A stretch of DNA of 64,000 nucleotides, from contig JAVIAB010000049.1 in NCBI GenBank assembly GCA_032433765.1, positions 24,486,147 through 24,550,146 of the forward strand, written 5' to 3'. Made by a program: the position numbers and the translations under genes. The stretch is from Megaustenia siamemsis. Taxonomy: Eukaryota > Mollusca > Gastropoda > Stylommatophora > Ariophantidae. The notes beneath the pieces were generated by a model. It was not told where the DNA came from and searched no databases. It saw only the letters and a list, made by a program, of their open reading frames with translations. Below are positions 31,555 through 63,305 of this stretch, in pieces (position 1 is the first letter of the stretch; every line of letters starts with the position of its first letter).

Positions 31555-33309
31555 ATCACCATCATGTGCCATACCGGTTGGCGAAGGCGATCATGTCCTT
31601 CCACAATCTTCTATCTACAGTGCATCGTATCAGTTCTGTTGTTGACTGCTTTCCATGCCATGACACCAAGCTATCTAGTATTTTCTCTCTTTGTCGTCCG
31701 CGATCTCTCTTTCCTTTTATTTTGGCAGTTGTAACCAAGTATTCCAACTTTCCTCTTTTCATGATGTGCACGAAAAATGTTGATTGCTTCTTTCTGATGT
31801 TTTTTAGGAGCTGCCTTTTGTGTTGGTCTCTTTGAGAACTTCCTCATTGGTCTTTTTAGCTGTCCATGGAACTTTCAACATTCTTCTGAGAAATCCCATC
31901 TCTGTGGCCTCTAATCGTCTTTCATTTGTTTGTCTGCTGTCCATGATTCGCCTCCATAGGTCAGAATTGGTTCTATATAGCACCGATGAACTCTCTTTCT
32001 CATTTCTATTGACATAGATTTGTTGCATAAAATATTTTTCATTTTCTGAAATGCTATTTTAGCCTGAGCTATTCTGCTTTTTATTTTTGTGTTACATCTT
32101 CCATCCGATGTTATTATTGTGCCCAAGTATTTCAGATGTTGCACTTGTTTCAGAGTTGTCCTGTTTATTTTTATGCTGCATGCTGGTGATGATTGTTTCT
32201 TCGATATGACCATTACTTCTTTTTTCTTGCTGTTCAGACTGAGACCTTTATTGTTGCTTTCTATTACTATAATGCCTATCATTTCTTGTTGTTCATTTTC
32301 TGTCTCTGCTATTAAGACAGTGTCATCCACATATCCCATATCGGAAATTATTTATGTTGTGACCGTTGACTTCAATTCCTTTTTTGTCTACTATTGATCT
32401 CATAATATATTCGCTGTAAAGTGAAAACAAATCCGGCAAAAATAGAACACACCTTGTCTGACTCCTTGTTTGTATATACTGGAATTGTCCTGTTTGGTTG
32501 CTAATTCGTATAGCTGCTGTTTGTTGCCAGTGCATGTTTTTTTATGATTCGCAAATCCTTGCCATCAATATTTAATTTATCCGCATATTGATTTATTTCC
32601 ACATGCGGGTGTCCGGTTAGCGCAATCGATAGGCGGTTGGCTTACCACGGCAACAGCCGGGGTTCGTTCCCTGGCGAGGACACCTGGGTTTTACTAATTC
32701 CCTAAAAATTTGTACCTCTGAAGTCGGAGTAAATCTGCCTGCATGGCGAGGGGCATCCTGTAATGGGATAAAACAGACTTTACACGCAAAATTCAGTCCC
32801 ACAAGATTGAGTGGGTGGGACTTCGTCAGAGGTCAAAGCTGACGAAAGCGAACGAACGAACGATTCCACATGCTTTACTTTGTCAAATACTTTCGTATAG
32901 TCTATAAAGCACATATAGATCTTTATTTACCTCTATAGATCTTTCTATAGATGTTCTTAATATTTATATTGCATTATTGATGCCCTTTCCTTCCACAAAT
33001 CCACATTGTTCCTCACTTATTTCTGGTTTTATTTTTGTCCCTTACACGTCTCATGATGATTCTTAGTAATATTTTCATCATGTGGCTCATGAGACTAATA
33101 GTGCGATGGTCTTCACAATCAGTGACGCCTGACTTCTTCGGTATGGCTACAGAGATAGATTTTAGTAGATCTTCGGGTATGTGTCCAGTGTTACATATGT
33201 CATTGAGTAATTTTGTTATGACTTGTACTCTCAGCTCTCCTAATGCATTTATCTCTTTGATTGTTATATTTAATTGTCGGAACCTGGAGCTTTGCCTCTT
33301 TTCATGTGT
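31555..33309 (-). mobile_element. LINE-B, longest copy (RT palm to 3' end)
   Basis: Minus strand, about 1.5 kb without its nested SINE. It shows VAIPKKSGVTDCEDHRTISL (RT finger), YVDDTVLIAETENEQQ with the catalytic YVDD near 32300-32340, [59 protein letters not shown] and [20 protein letters not shown]. Frame breaks near 31810, 32320 and the SINE site make it dead. It ends at the plus-strand CATCACCATCATG, the reverse of the GATGAT tail. Confidence 0.9.
32607..32873 (+). mobile_element. tRNA-derived SINE (SINE-2) with CGAA tail, inserted in LINE-B
   Basis: The 10-bp duplication TTCCACATGC lies at 32597-32606 and 32874-32883. The head starts GGGTGTCCGGTTAGCGCAAT and closes a 7-bp acceptor-like stem GGTGTCC/GGACACC. 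The B box is GGTTCGTTCCC. A 190-bp body and the tail GCGAACGAACGAACGA follow. Confidence 0.93.
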
Positions 33310-33990
33310 TGAATATGGATTAGATATGAATACAAAAAAGACTAAAACTATGATCATAAACAAAGAAAATACTCAAAACCTACAAGTGGATATCAGAGTT
33401 GAAGGAATAGACCTGGAGACAGTTCAGAGCTACAACTACCTTGGACATGCTATAACCAGTGATGGAAAATGTAAACTGAAATAAACAAAAGAATAGGAAT
33501 GGCAAAAAGTAATTTTAATGCCATGAAAAGTGTACTAACATCAAACAAATAACACCAGGGCTAAAACTAAGAATAGCACAATGTTATATCTTCTCAGCAT
33601 CCCTGTATGGTGCAGAAACATGGACACTAGACAAGAAAACAGAACAGAAAATTGAAGCCTTTGAAATGTGGATTTATAGAAGAATAGGAAGAATTAGATG
33701 GAAAGAAAGGAAACAAATGAAGTCTTAAAACAACTAAAATTGAAAAGAGAACTACTAAACACAATTCAAACAAGACAAATGAGACTTTTGATGCATGTTA
33801 AAAGTAATCTTGGAAGGGAAAATACGAGGTAAAAGAGACCCAGCATGGACAAGTAGCATCACAATATTGACAAGCCAGCTGATGACAACCTGCACTATCA
33901 AAACAAGAGACAGATGGAATGTCGCTCCTGATAGCCAACCTTCGATGCGGAGACGGCACTCAATGAGAGCATGTTAGAAACACTAGGAAT
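33310..33990 (+). mobile_element. LINE-D 3' fragment
   Basis: Reads GLDMNTKKTKTMIINKENTQ, VEGIDLETVQSYNYLGHAIT, then after indels [10 protein letters not shown] and the [13 protein letters not shown] tail region. The 3' end near 33960 is CTCAATGAGAG rather than a long ATG run. It abuts a minus-strand LINE-B. Confidence 0.85.
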
Positions 33991-34182
33991 GAGTTTATGC
34001 CTGCTAACTATGCTAAATGTCTTCTCTTCAGTGTTTCTCGATGTCTTTCTCTTTTTCTATATCCTCGTGTTGCCCATAGAAGAGCATATAGTGATACCAT
34101 AAAATAGAAGACACACTTTCTAATTTGGTAAAAATGAATTGAGTATTGACAATTGTACATTATCTTTGATTAACTACATGTA

Positions 34183-34431
34183 AAGTAAGGAGACCCGTCA
34201 CGCCAAGGGGCGTATAGGGAATATGGTGTTAGGGACCATAATCTTTACAGACCTTCGGCACATGATTTTTGCGGTAATGTGGTCGGTATTACGCCCGTGC
34301 CGCTTTACTTTCCCAGAAAAAAAATCCGGTACCAATTAAAGGCTGGGTGGGCGAAGCCGTCGGTTGGGATCGAACCCTACCTCTTGTCCTTTGTAGTCCA
34401 GTTCACTAACCACTGAGCTATCGCGGCTCCC
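34183..34431 (-). mobile_element. SINE-3 copy, minus strand
   Basis: Full-length relative of 26615 and 34639 in reverse: GGGATCGAACCCTACCTCTT is the B-box side and GAGCTATCGCGGCTCCC the head. It ends in AAAGTAAGG at its 3' side. It sits 200 bp from an opposite-strand copy. Confidence 0.88.
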
Positions 34432-34591
34432 AACATCCTCCTTAACACATTGGTAACATTCCGTGCAAGTCAAGAAAACATTTTGTGAAACTTCTAATTC
34501 TGCCTTTATCATTTCTAGTTGGCTCCTATTTCTAACATTTATCAATTTTTGTTTCCATAAAAAAAAAAAAAAAATCTTTCCACAAATGCAT

Positions 34592-34638
34592 TTGAGCCTG
34601 AAATTCATTCATTCATTTTCCTCTCGGGTCGAAGAAGG
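34592..34638 (-). mobile_element. LINE-G 3' terminus, left of a nested SINE
   Basis: In reverse: CCTTCTTCGACCCGAGAGG, then AAAATGAATGAATGAA. This is the 3' end and the GAAT-type tail of LINE-G, separated from its body by SINE-3. Confidence 0.75.
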
Positions 34639-34897
34639 AGCCGCGATAGCTCAGTGGTTAGTGAACTGGACTACAAAGGACAAGAGGTAGGGTTCGATCC
34701 CAACCGACGGCTTCCGGGTTCACCTAGCCTTAAATGGGTACCGGATTTTTTTTCTGGGAAATTAAAGCGGCACGGGCGTAATACCGGCATACATTACCCC
34801 AAAAATCATGTGCCGAAGGTCTGTAAAATTTATATTCACTAACACCACATTCCCTATACGCCGCCACTTGGCGTGACGGGGGTACTTTACTTTTTTT
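34639..34897 (+). mobile_element. SINE-3 inserted in the end of LINE-G
   Basis: Complete copy with A and B boxes. An acceptor-like stem (GGGAGCC with GGCTTCC) is conserved in the family. The 3' end is GGGGGTACTTTACTTTTTTT. A 15-bp duplication TCGGGYCGAAGAAGG with one mismatch lies at 34624-34638 and 34898-34912. Confidence 0.92.
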
Positions 34898-35185
34898 TCG
34901 GGCCGAAGAAGGCATAAAGGACAGAAGTCCTAGTTCTCCATGAATGACCATGTACTGCTAGTTCTTGGTTGTTTCTTTGTCCCATGGTTGAGCCTTCCCT
35001 AGTAATTGTTCTGCATAACGTTTCTCTTGGTCTGCCTTGTTTTCTTTTACCAGATGGTTTCCACGCGAACGCCTGACGGGGAAGTCTTTCTTCATTCATT
35101 CTCAGCACATGACCGATGTATTTCAAACACCTTCTTCTTACAAAGCTCAACACGTTTTCTTGTTTTCATGTGTCTGTAATACCTA
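34898..35185 (-). mobile_element. LINE-G C-terminal fragment
   Basis: Reads FVRRRCLKYIGHVLRMNEER, LPRQAFAWKPSGKRKQGRPR, ETLCRTITREGSTMGQRNNQ, ELAVHGHSWRTRTSVLYAFF. This is a CR1/RTE-type C-terminus unlike the other families here. Its 3' end CTTTATGCCTTCTTCGGCCC resembles the LINE-E and SINE-1 3' hairpins. Confidence 0.85.
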
Positions 35186-35444
35186 GAAGAAAATATAACT
35201 CTATTTATGCAAACGGTAACTCTGTCTAATCGTTTTATTTTTTTAATATTTACACAAAGAAGGTAGATAAATTGCAACTTCCCGGAGTAGATATTTCCTT
35301 CACCCGATGACCCCAATACTGGACATGTTTCACGTCCCACTGTCCGCCATGGCTGGTAGTAAAGCCTTTGTTGCTCACTTTACATAAGGTCAGACTAGTT
35401 GAAGTTACAGGAGTCAGACACTTTAAAGTCTCTTGCCATTTCTT

Positions 35445-35886
35445 CAAATACACCTGACTATAATGTCATCTTCCCATTTCTTCAAATACACCTGACTATA
35501 ATGTTATCTTCCCATTTCTTCAAATACACATGACTATAATGTTATCTTCCCATTTCTTCAAATACACCTGACTATAATGTTATCTTCCCATTTCTTCAAA
35601 TACACCTGACTATATTGTCATCTTCCCATTTCTTCAAATACACCTGACTATATTGTCATCTTCCCATTTCTTCAAATACACCTGACTATAATGTTATCTT
35701 CCCATTTCTTCAAATACACCTGACTATATTGTCATCTTCCCATTTCTTCAAATACACCTGACTATAATGTTATCTTCCCATTTCTTCAAATACACCTGAC
35801 TATAATGTCATCTTCCCATTTCTTCAAATACACCTGACTATATTGTCATCTTCCCATTTCTTCAAATACACCTGACTATAATGTAA
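35445..35886. repeat. 38-bp tandem array
   Basis: About 11 units of CTTCCCATTTCTTCAAATAC then ACCTGACTATAATGTTAT, alternating ATAATGTTAT and ATATTGTCAT variants. Ends directly at a LINE-C piece. Confidence 0.93.
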
Positions 35887-36147
35887 TTTATCTGGGAACA
35901 TTGTTTACCTCAGACGGAAGATGTACAACAGAGGTGAGATGCAGAATGGCTCAGGCAAAAGCAGCTTTCCACAAAAGAGGAATATACTGTGCAATCCATT
36001 TTTGACAATAGAAGCAAGAAAAATAGTTCTTAAATGTTATGTAGAGCCAGTCTTAACATATGGATGTAAATCATGGACTGTCGAGATAGAAAGTTGTGGA
36101 GAGACATGATCCCCTACGCCAGGAGGCACGGTACTTGATGATGATGA
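35887..36147 (+). mobile_element. LINE-C fragment with internal deletion
   Basis: Reads [40 protein letters not shown], then jumps to CRDRKLWRDMI-like sequence and a GATGATGA tail. About 250 bp of the usual C-terminus is missing. Confidence 0.85.
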
Positions 36148-36554
36148 AATTTCACCTTTTTTTCCTAGTTTGGCTGGTTTGATCACTCATTTTTAACCAT
36201 TGTACCCTACAAATAGCACAAACCCAAACATTCTAATTACCTCTCTACATACAACAAACTTGTCGACGAGACCAGAAGTATTAGGTTGCATTGTGTTGGC
36301 CAGCTAACTGAAGCCTTTTTTTCCCCCTCACAATTTCGACGTTTAACTTTCTCACAAGCTGAGAAGGGAGATACATCTATATAGATTGCTGCCTCTCTTG
36401 TTACCTTTCTTTTTCCCATATTGGTACGATGATTGCTTGTAGCCAGTCTTTTGGAGCTTTCTGATGTTGCCATGCTGCATTGAATATTCAGTACAGCCAC
36501 GTGATTCCTGTTTCTCCTGCTGCTGCTATTATTTCTACATGTATGCCGTATACC

Positions 36555-36955
36555 CCTCGTGCTTTATTTATTGTTGCATATTTATGAACATAAAATAAGA
36601 AAAATAACCTCTACAGAGATGAAATGTGTTAGACAAATGGCAGGAAACAGTCTGAGAGATAAGATCAGAAACGAGGAACTGAGAAGAAGGCTAGGAATAA
36701 TCCCCACCATAGAGTACACAAAGAAACAACAGATAAATGGATCGATTACGTAATAAAACAGAACGATCAAAACACAACACAACGAGCCTTCAATAAAAAT
36801 TGCAAGAACACCAGACCACAAAGGCCGACCACGAAAAAGATTGATTGATGGAATACTAGAAGCACTAGGAAACATAACCGCAGCAGAGGCGAACAAAAGA
36901 GCAAAAGACCGCAAATTATATCTCCCCTCGACGCTGAAAGGTAAATAAGGAAGGA
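36555..36955 (+). mobile_element. LINE-F C-terminal fragment
   Basis: Reads KITSTEMKCVRQMAGNSL, RDKIRNEELRRRLGIIPTIE, YTKKQQINGSIT and, after a shift, RRPRKRLIDGILEALGN and LYLPSTLKGK. The end is AGGAAGGAAAGAAGAAG. Confidence 0.85.
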
Positions 36956-37405
36956 AAGAAGAAGTATATAATCGATGTCATGATCAATGTCTTTTTCGTT
37001 GTTATTACATGGTGCACAGATTTGTATACAAATTGCTTTTCTGTCTTCATCTTCTAGTAGACTGGTTGTGATTATTCTTGCTGAGTTGTATTTTATTTCT
37101 AGAATATTCTTTGCGTGTTCTGGGTCAATGATAAAACCCAGTCCGTGTTTTGCTCTTTCTGTGTTGTCGATTCCTGATATTATTTATCATGTAGTCCAGA
37201 ATAGTAATTTTATTATTGTTTTCTTTACTTGTTATCTTTTATTCTAATTTTCCTCTTGGTCATTTCTTCGATAAAATATATTTCTTTGTCCTTTATTCCG
37301 CGCATGTTGATGATTGCCACTTTATATGTATTGTCTATATCCATGTTCTGTAGTTCATCTGCGCATTGAACCATTATCCCTTACCGACCAGCCTATCGTC
37401 ATTTA
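36956..37405 (-). mobile_element. LINE endonuclease-region fragment
   Basis: Reverse reading gives ILEIKYNSARIITTSLLEDE and DRKAICIQICAPCNNNEKDI, the variable segment and the YAP-like segment of an AP endonuclease. The family cannot be fixed because no other LINE copy here, except LINE-A, extends this far. Confidence 0.6.
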
Positions 37406-37411
37406 AGTAAA

Positions 37412-37615
37412 AGTAAGTAAAGAGCCCCCATCACGCCAAGTGGCGTATAGGGCATATGGTGTTAGTGACGATAACATTTTACAAACCTTCAGCTCATGAA
37501 TTTTTGGGTAATGTGGTATCACGCCGCTTTACTTTCCCAGAAAAAAATCCGGTACCCATTTAAGGCTGGGTCAACCTGGAAGCCGTAGGTTGGGATTGAA
37601 CCCTACCTCTTGTCA
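37412..37615 (-). mobile_element. SINE-3, 5'-truncated copy
   Basis: Matches the body and B box (GGTTGGGATTGAACCCTACC on the plus strand) but stops before the A box. Ends with AAAGTAAGTAAAGAGCCCCC on its 3' side. Confidence 0.85.
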
Positions 37616-37964
37616 GTTAAGGGTTTCTTATTAAAATTGATATAAAAGATTCGAACTATTATTATAGTCTGGCTGGACAGTTTAATCTCTTTACATTTCG
37701 TGGACAATGTTTTCTTCCGCAAAATAATTCGATATATTTATTGTCAATGCTTCACTGGTAATTTACGAGTTTTGTGTCCCAAATTAGTTCTGCTAAACGA
37801 GTGATCTCCCCTCACTGACCGGACATACTTGAATTATCAACTGTTTCTAGTTGTTGTGCCTTTAATTGTATTTTTTTAAAACAAGGCTTAAATTGAGGGT
37901 TAGTTGTAGGCTATTCAAACCTTTAACCTAACGCAGGGGTTCTTCTGGTGATAGATTAGAGAAC
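37616..37964. other. Intergenic sequence, nothing recognised
   Basis: AT-rich, no ORF or repeat seen between SINE-3 and LINE-C. Confidence 0.6.
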
Positions 37965-38003
37965 GAAGCGGATAAAGTGTAAGGTTAACCTCAGATGGTA
38001 GAT

Positions 38004-38371
38004 AAGGCGCGCCTCCCAGCACCAGAGCTGGAAGGTGGCAGCGACCCATAGCTGATGGCTTGCGCCAGGATCGGTGAACCAAAACCATCCAGACCCTGTT
38101 CCACCTCTCCGTGGTGCCTCCAGTAACAGACTAACCTGTCTAGTCTGGCCAAGCGAGCAGGGATCAAAGAGGGAAGACAACCCGGTACTCAAAAATGTCG
38201 TGCTGAAGTCGGATGTGTTGGGCCGAAAGGCACACATATAACAGTTATACTGTAAACCACAACACAACGCAGACACGCCCACTTAACTTCCTTTTAAGGG
38301 CGGATGACGAAGAGGAATTCTACAGTCTACGAATACACTAGACTATTTTAGTCATAGGGCGAACGCAAGCA
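38004..38371 (+). mobile_element. SINE-6, 368-bp GC-rich insertion in LINE-C
   Basis: Flanked by AGATGGTAGAT (37993-38003 and 38372-38382). It starts AAGGCGCGCCTCCCAGCACC and ends TAGGGCGAACGCAAGCA. It is clearly richer in GC than its surroundings. No convincing tRNA A/B boxes are seen. The 3' end resembles the SINE-2 and SINE-7 tails. Confidence 0.85.
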
Positions 38372-38770
38372 AGATGGTAGATGTACATCAGAGGTGAGAT
38401 ATAGAATAGTTCAGATGTTAGATGTACAACAGGTTTGAGATGTTTTAAATAGCTCAGATAGTAGATGCACAACAGAGGTGAGATGTAGAATAGTTCAGGT
38501 GGTAGATGTACAACAGATGTGAGATGTAGAATAGGTCAGATGGTAGATGTACAACAGAGGTGAGATGTAGAATAGGTCAGGTGGTAGATGTACAACAGAT
38601 GTGAGATGTAGAATAGTTCAGGTGGTAGATGTACAACAGATGTGAGATGTAGAATAGTTCAGGTGGTAGATGTACAACAGATGTGAGATGTAGAATAGGT
38701 CAGATGGTAGATGTACAACAGAGGTGAGATGTAGAATAGGTCAGGTGGTAGATGTACAACAGAGGTGATA
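38372..38770 (+). repeat. 41-bp array made from LINE-C coding sequence
   Basis: About 9 units of GGTAGATGTACAACAGATGT then GAGATGTAGAATAGGTCA. One unit equals the LINE-C segment coding [15 protein letters not shown]. It lies inside a LINE-C copy at the position where a single copy belongs. Confidence 0.92.
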
Positions 38771-39451
38771 TGTAGAATGGCTTAGGCAAAAAAGCAGCTT
38801 TCCAAAAAATGAGGAAGATACTGTTCAATCTATTTTTTTTTTCTTAACAATAAAAACAAGAAAAAGAGATGTTAAATGTAAAAGCAAGTCTTAACATATG
38901 GATGCGAATCATGGACAATAGGACAACAGACAAGAAAATCACTGGAGGCTGTAGAAATGTGGTTTTACAGAAGAATGTTGAGAACACCATGGACAGCTAA
39001 GAAGAGTAATGAAAATATTCTGAGAGAGGTCAAAGCAAAAAGAGAGCTAATTTCCAATATTAGGAAGAAACAATCATCATTTTTTGGCCATGTAATGAGA
39101 AGAGAACAACTTGAATATATTGTAACAACTGGGAAAATTGAGGGACGAAGAAGATGGAGGGAAGCAAAGACAAAAAATACTAGACAGCTTAAAAGTGCTT
39201 GGGTAAAGGACAACAACAGAAATTATAAATAACTCACAAGGTCGAAAGTTGCGGAGAGACATTATCACCTACGCCAGCAGGCATGTCACTTGATGATGAT
39301 AAACTCGTAAATTACCGCTCTACCTATATAATGTAACCAGACATAAAATATCAACATTTATTAGATAATTAAAATAAAACAATATTGAGACCGAAACCGT
39401 GAAGCTTTATTCAGCGGTTACTAAGTGAGTGCGGACTGATCATGTTTGTGT

Positions 39452-39477
39452 GTCGCCAGTAACGGCTCCCTAGCAAC
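39452..39477 (+). promoter_or_regulatory. Two adjacent candidate RFX X-boxes upstream of EFHC2
   Basis: GTCGCCAGTAAC (39452-39463) matches GTNRCC followed directly by RGYAAC with a zero-base spacer, which the broad RFX consensus allows. Immediately after it, GGCTCCCTAGCAAC (39464-39477) has a perfect RGYAAC half-site but a weak left half. The pair lies 62-87 bp upstream of the EFHC2 ATG, in a GC-richer patch expected of a promoter. Confidence 0.55.
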
Positions 39478-39538
39478 GGCGCTGTAGCCCAACAAGTTGG
39501 CGAGCCACCCAGTCAATCTTCTGTAGTCTTCTATCACA

Positions 39539-60678
<21,140 letters not shown>

Positions 60679-60784
60679 GTAATTGTCCCATATGTCATTT
60701 ATGTAACAGGTAATTATTGCCTATCTTCTCAGATATAAAAGTATGACTAATGTAATTATTGCTATCACAGGTATAAAAGTATAA

Positions 60785-61075
60785 TTAAGGTAATTGTTAT
60801 AAAAGTATGATCTACAAACTATCTCTGAAGGACTTCTCCATCTGTGAAAATGACTGGGAACATCTGGCTAGTGATCGCACATCATGGAGAGCATGTATAA
60901 GGAATGGTATAACATCATTTGAGACTGTGCTAAGGAAAAACTTAGAAGAGAAAAGACTCATGAAAAAGGATGGAAAACCCTGTGGATTAGTGGGCCTGAC
61001 TTGTTCATTTTGTGACTGTGTGTGTTTATCAAACATTGGGAGAATTAGCCACGAGAGAAACTGCTAGACAAAAAC
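60785..61075 (+). mobile_element. LINE-L C-terminal fragment with zinc finger
   Basis: Frame from 60807 reads MIYKLSLKDFSICENDWEHL, ASDRTSWRACIRNGITSFET and ends CSFCDCVCLSNIGRISHERN-C. D-W-E-x-L-A-x-D-R-x-x-W-R plus a C2H2-like finger is a known LINE C-terminus. It lies just after EFHC2 exon 8 but is not part of EFHC2. Confidence 0.8.
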
Positions 61076-61239
61076 AAAACTTCAGCAAAAAAAAATTCAC
61101 AATAGCCTCCACTAGACCGTCTGACAAGATGAAAAGGGCCATACACATATATAAAAGTATGACTTAAATAATTGTTGCTATCACAGGTAGCTAAAACTGT
61201 TACCCATCTCAGGTGTGACTATGTCTAAGGTAATTAAGT

Positions 61240-61622
61240 TGTTGCTTATCTCATGTCAACCACTAATATCTTCAGTAATAAAGAAAAGACTATGGTCATA
61301 TGTTGGATATGTGATGAGAAGAGATAATAGCCGAATAGCAAAGCAAGCCCTCATGTGGGAAACAACAGGTAAGAGAAAAGAGGAAGACCCAGAGAGACAC
61401 TGAGAAGAAAATTGCTGAGAGAGGCAAAAGCAGCAGGAATCGGCTCCCTCAATGAGATAGAGCTGCTTGCACAGAACAGAGACAAATGGCGAGATTTGAT
61501 AAAATATCTTTAAAAGAATTGAAAACTGCTAGAACAAAAATTCAGATAAGAGAAGGAGTATCTTGGTCTACGCCCTATGGGCCGGCTATGGCTCGAAAGG
61601 TCAATAGATAGATAGATAGATT
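61240..61622 (+). mobile_element. LINE-E 3' fragment with GATA tail
   Basis: Reads [40 protein letters not shown], then a frameshift and [20 protein letters not shown]. It ends GGGCCGGCTATGGCTCGAAAG then GATAGATAGATAGA. EFHC2 intron 8. Confidence 0.9.
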
Positions 61623-62639
61623 ATCTCATGTATAAAGTTTGACTATGACTAAAGTAATGTTGCCTATATCAGATGTAAAATGTTGCTTGTCTCAAGTGTA
61701 ATACTAGTAAGTGTAAAATTTGCATGAGTATTTATGTTAAGACCTATTTAGCAAGTGTTTAACTTTAATTGCTTAACACTCTAGAGGAGGTGGGTCCACC
61801 TGGGCCATAATTGCCAGACATCCAACCTTTTGTTGCGTTCTGAAACTCTATGAATGTTCATTTTATAATATATGGGACTCTAGCACATACCTACCATTAT
61901 ATGGGTAACTTATATTCAGTATGTTTTTTAATGTGTTTTTCTTTTAATATGTCCATTTAATACGAGTAACTTATAGAATGCCTAAAAGAGATACATTTAG
62001 ATGACATGGACAAATGACTAATATTCAATCTATACACTTATAACCGTTTGTTCCCCTTCTTCATGTCGTCTTACCCTAAATCAATGAATCGACGGTGACA
62101 GATCTTGATGCTTGATTTGACCTTTCATGTTGACACCTTCATGTGCTGCCACACATCAGTTCAACATTAGGCTTGACTACTGCTGGGACTCCCTGATGGC
62201 CTGAATACACACCTGTCCGTCATGATCGTGTAATACTGTACTTCGCGCTGTCTTGTTGCTAAGATCGTTACAACTTGGATGGGCCCGTGCTTGGTGGCCC
62301 ACCCAGCTTTCGTTCTTCGCTAGGCACAGACACATACAGACTGTATTGATTAAATAGTCTTTGGAACACCATTTAAAAGCACACAATCAAGGTTTATTTA
62401 TGGAACATTACCCTTGGCATAACATTGTACACATCCATCAAAAGTATGTTTTTCTGCTACACTTCTCACATTACTGTTAACTATGAGGCGTAATACATAC
62501 ACTCATCTCATTTTACTGTGCCAATGTCAATGTGACCCCTTCACGTGGTCGGCTATGTCCAATCACACACCCTAAGCCAACGTGTCTTGGCTTTTCACTA
62601 AGCGCTGCATCGATACCCCTGCCTCTCCATAATTCATAC
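61623..62639. other. EFHC2 intron 8 region, nothing recognised
   Basis: First part AT-rich. 62090-62640 is more GC-rich (GATGGGCCCGTGCTTGGTGG in the middle) and may be an unrecognised repeat. No further EFHC2 exon found. Confidence 0.5.
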
Positions 62640-63305
62640 ACCTCCAGCACCGGCTTGTAGTTACATCAACTCACTAGACGGCTTCATCATGACACGGAGC
62701 AGGGTTTCAGTAGTCCCTTCAGGCCACCATGCTGCTTGTAGTTACATCAACTCACTGGACGGCTTCATCATGACAGGGTCCAGGGTTTCAGTAATTCCTT
62801 CAGGCCACCATGCTCCTTGTAGTTACATCAACTCACTGGATGGCTTCATCATGACACGGAGCAGGGTTTCAGTAGTCCCTTCAGGCCACCATGCTGCTTG
62901 TAGTTACATCAACTCACTGGATGGCTTCATCATGACACGGTGCAAGGTTTCAGTAGTCCCTTCAGGCCACCATGCTGCTTGTAGTTACATCAACTCACTG
63001 GATGGCTTCATCATGACAGGGTGCAGGGTTTCAGTAATCCCTTCAGGCCACCATGCTGCTTGTAGTTACATCAACTCACTGGACGGCTTCATCATGACAC
63101 GGTGCAGGGTTTCAGTAGTCCCTTCAGGCCACCATGCTGCTTGTAGTTACATCAACTCACTGGATGGCTTCATCATGACACGGTGCAGGGTTTCAGTAAT
63201 CCCTTCAGGCCACCATGCTGCTTGTAGTTACATCAACTCACTGGATGGCTTCATCATGACACGGTGCAGGGTTTCAGTAGTCCCTTCAGGCCACCATGCT
63301 GCTCG
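62640..63305. repeat. 81-bp tandem array (satellite-like)
   Basis: Eight units of 81 bp starting around GTAGTTACATCAACTCACTG, with over 90% identity by eye. The unit is a multiple of three without a stop, giving a 206-residue repeat ORF that I do not regard as a gene. Confidence 0.93.

Larger units (their letters stand above)
37965..39300 (+). mobile_element. LINE-C copy, split by SINE-6 and an internal array
   Basis: Starts GTTAACCTCAGATGGTAGAT at 37984, is interrupted by SINE-6, then by a 41-bp tandem expansion. It resumes near 38770 (MAQAK-like), [38 protein letters not shown], and ends CTTGATGATGATAA. It lies 240 bp upstream of EFHC2 exon 1. Confidence 0.88.

Noticed and set aside
32607..32690. 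tRNA gene with 7-bp acceptor stem GGTGTCC/GGACACC
   Set aside because: Inserted with a 10-bp duplication inside a LINE and followed by a SINE body and a CGAA tail.
36987..37247. Plus-strand 86-residue ORF as a small membrane protein
   Set aside because: The minus strand reads LINE endonuclease sequence over the same bases; the plus ORF is its shadow.
60807..61067. Further EFHC2 exon
   Set aside because: The sequence does not continue DM10-3 after RNSG. It matches a LINE C-terminus with D-W-E-x-L-A and a zinc finger, and has no fitting phase-1 acceptor.
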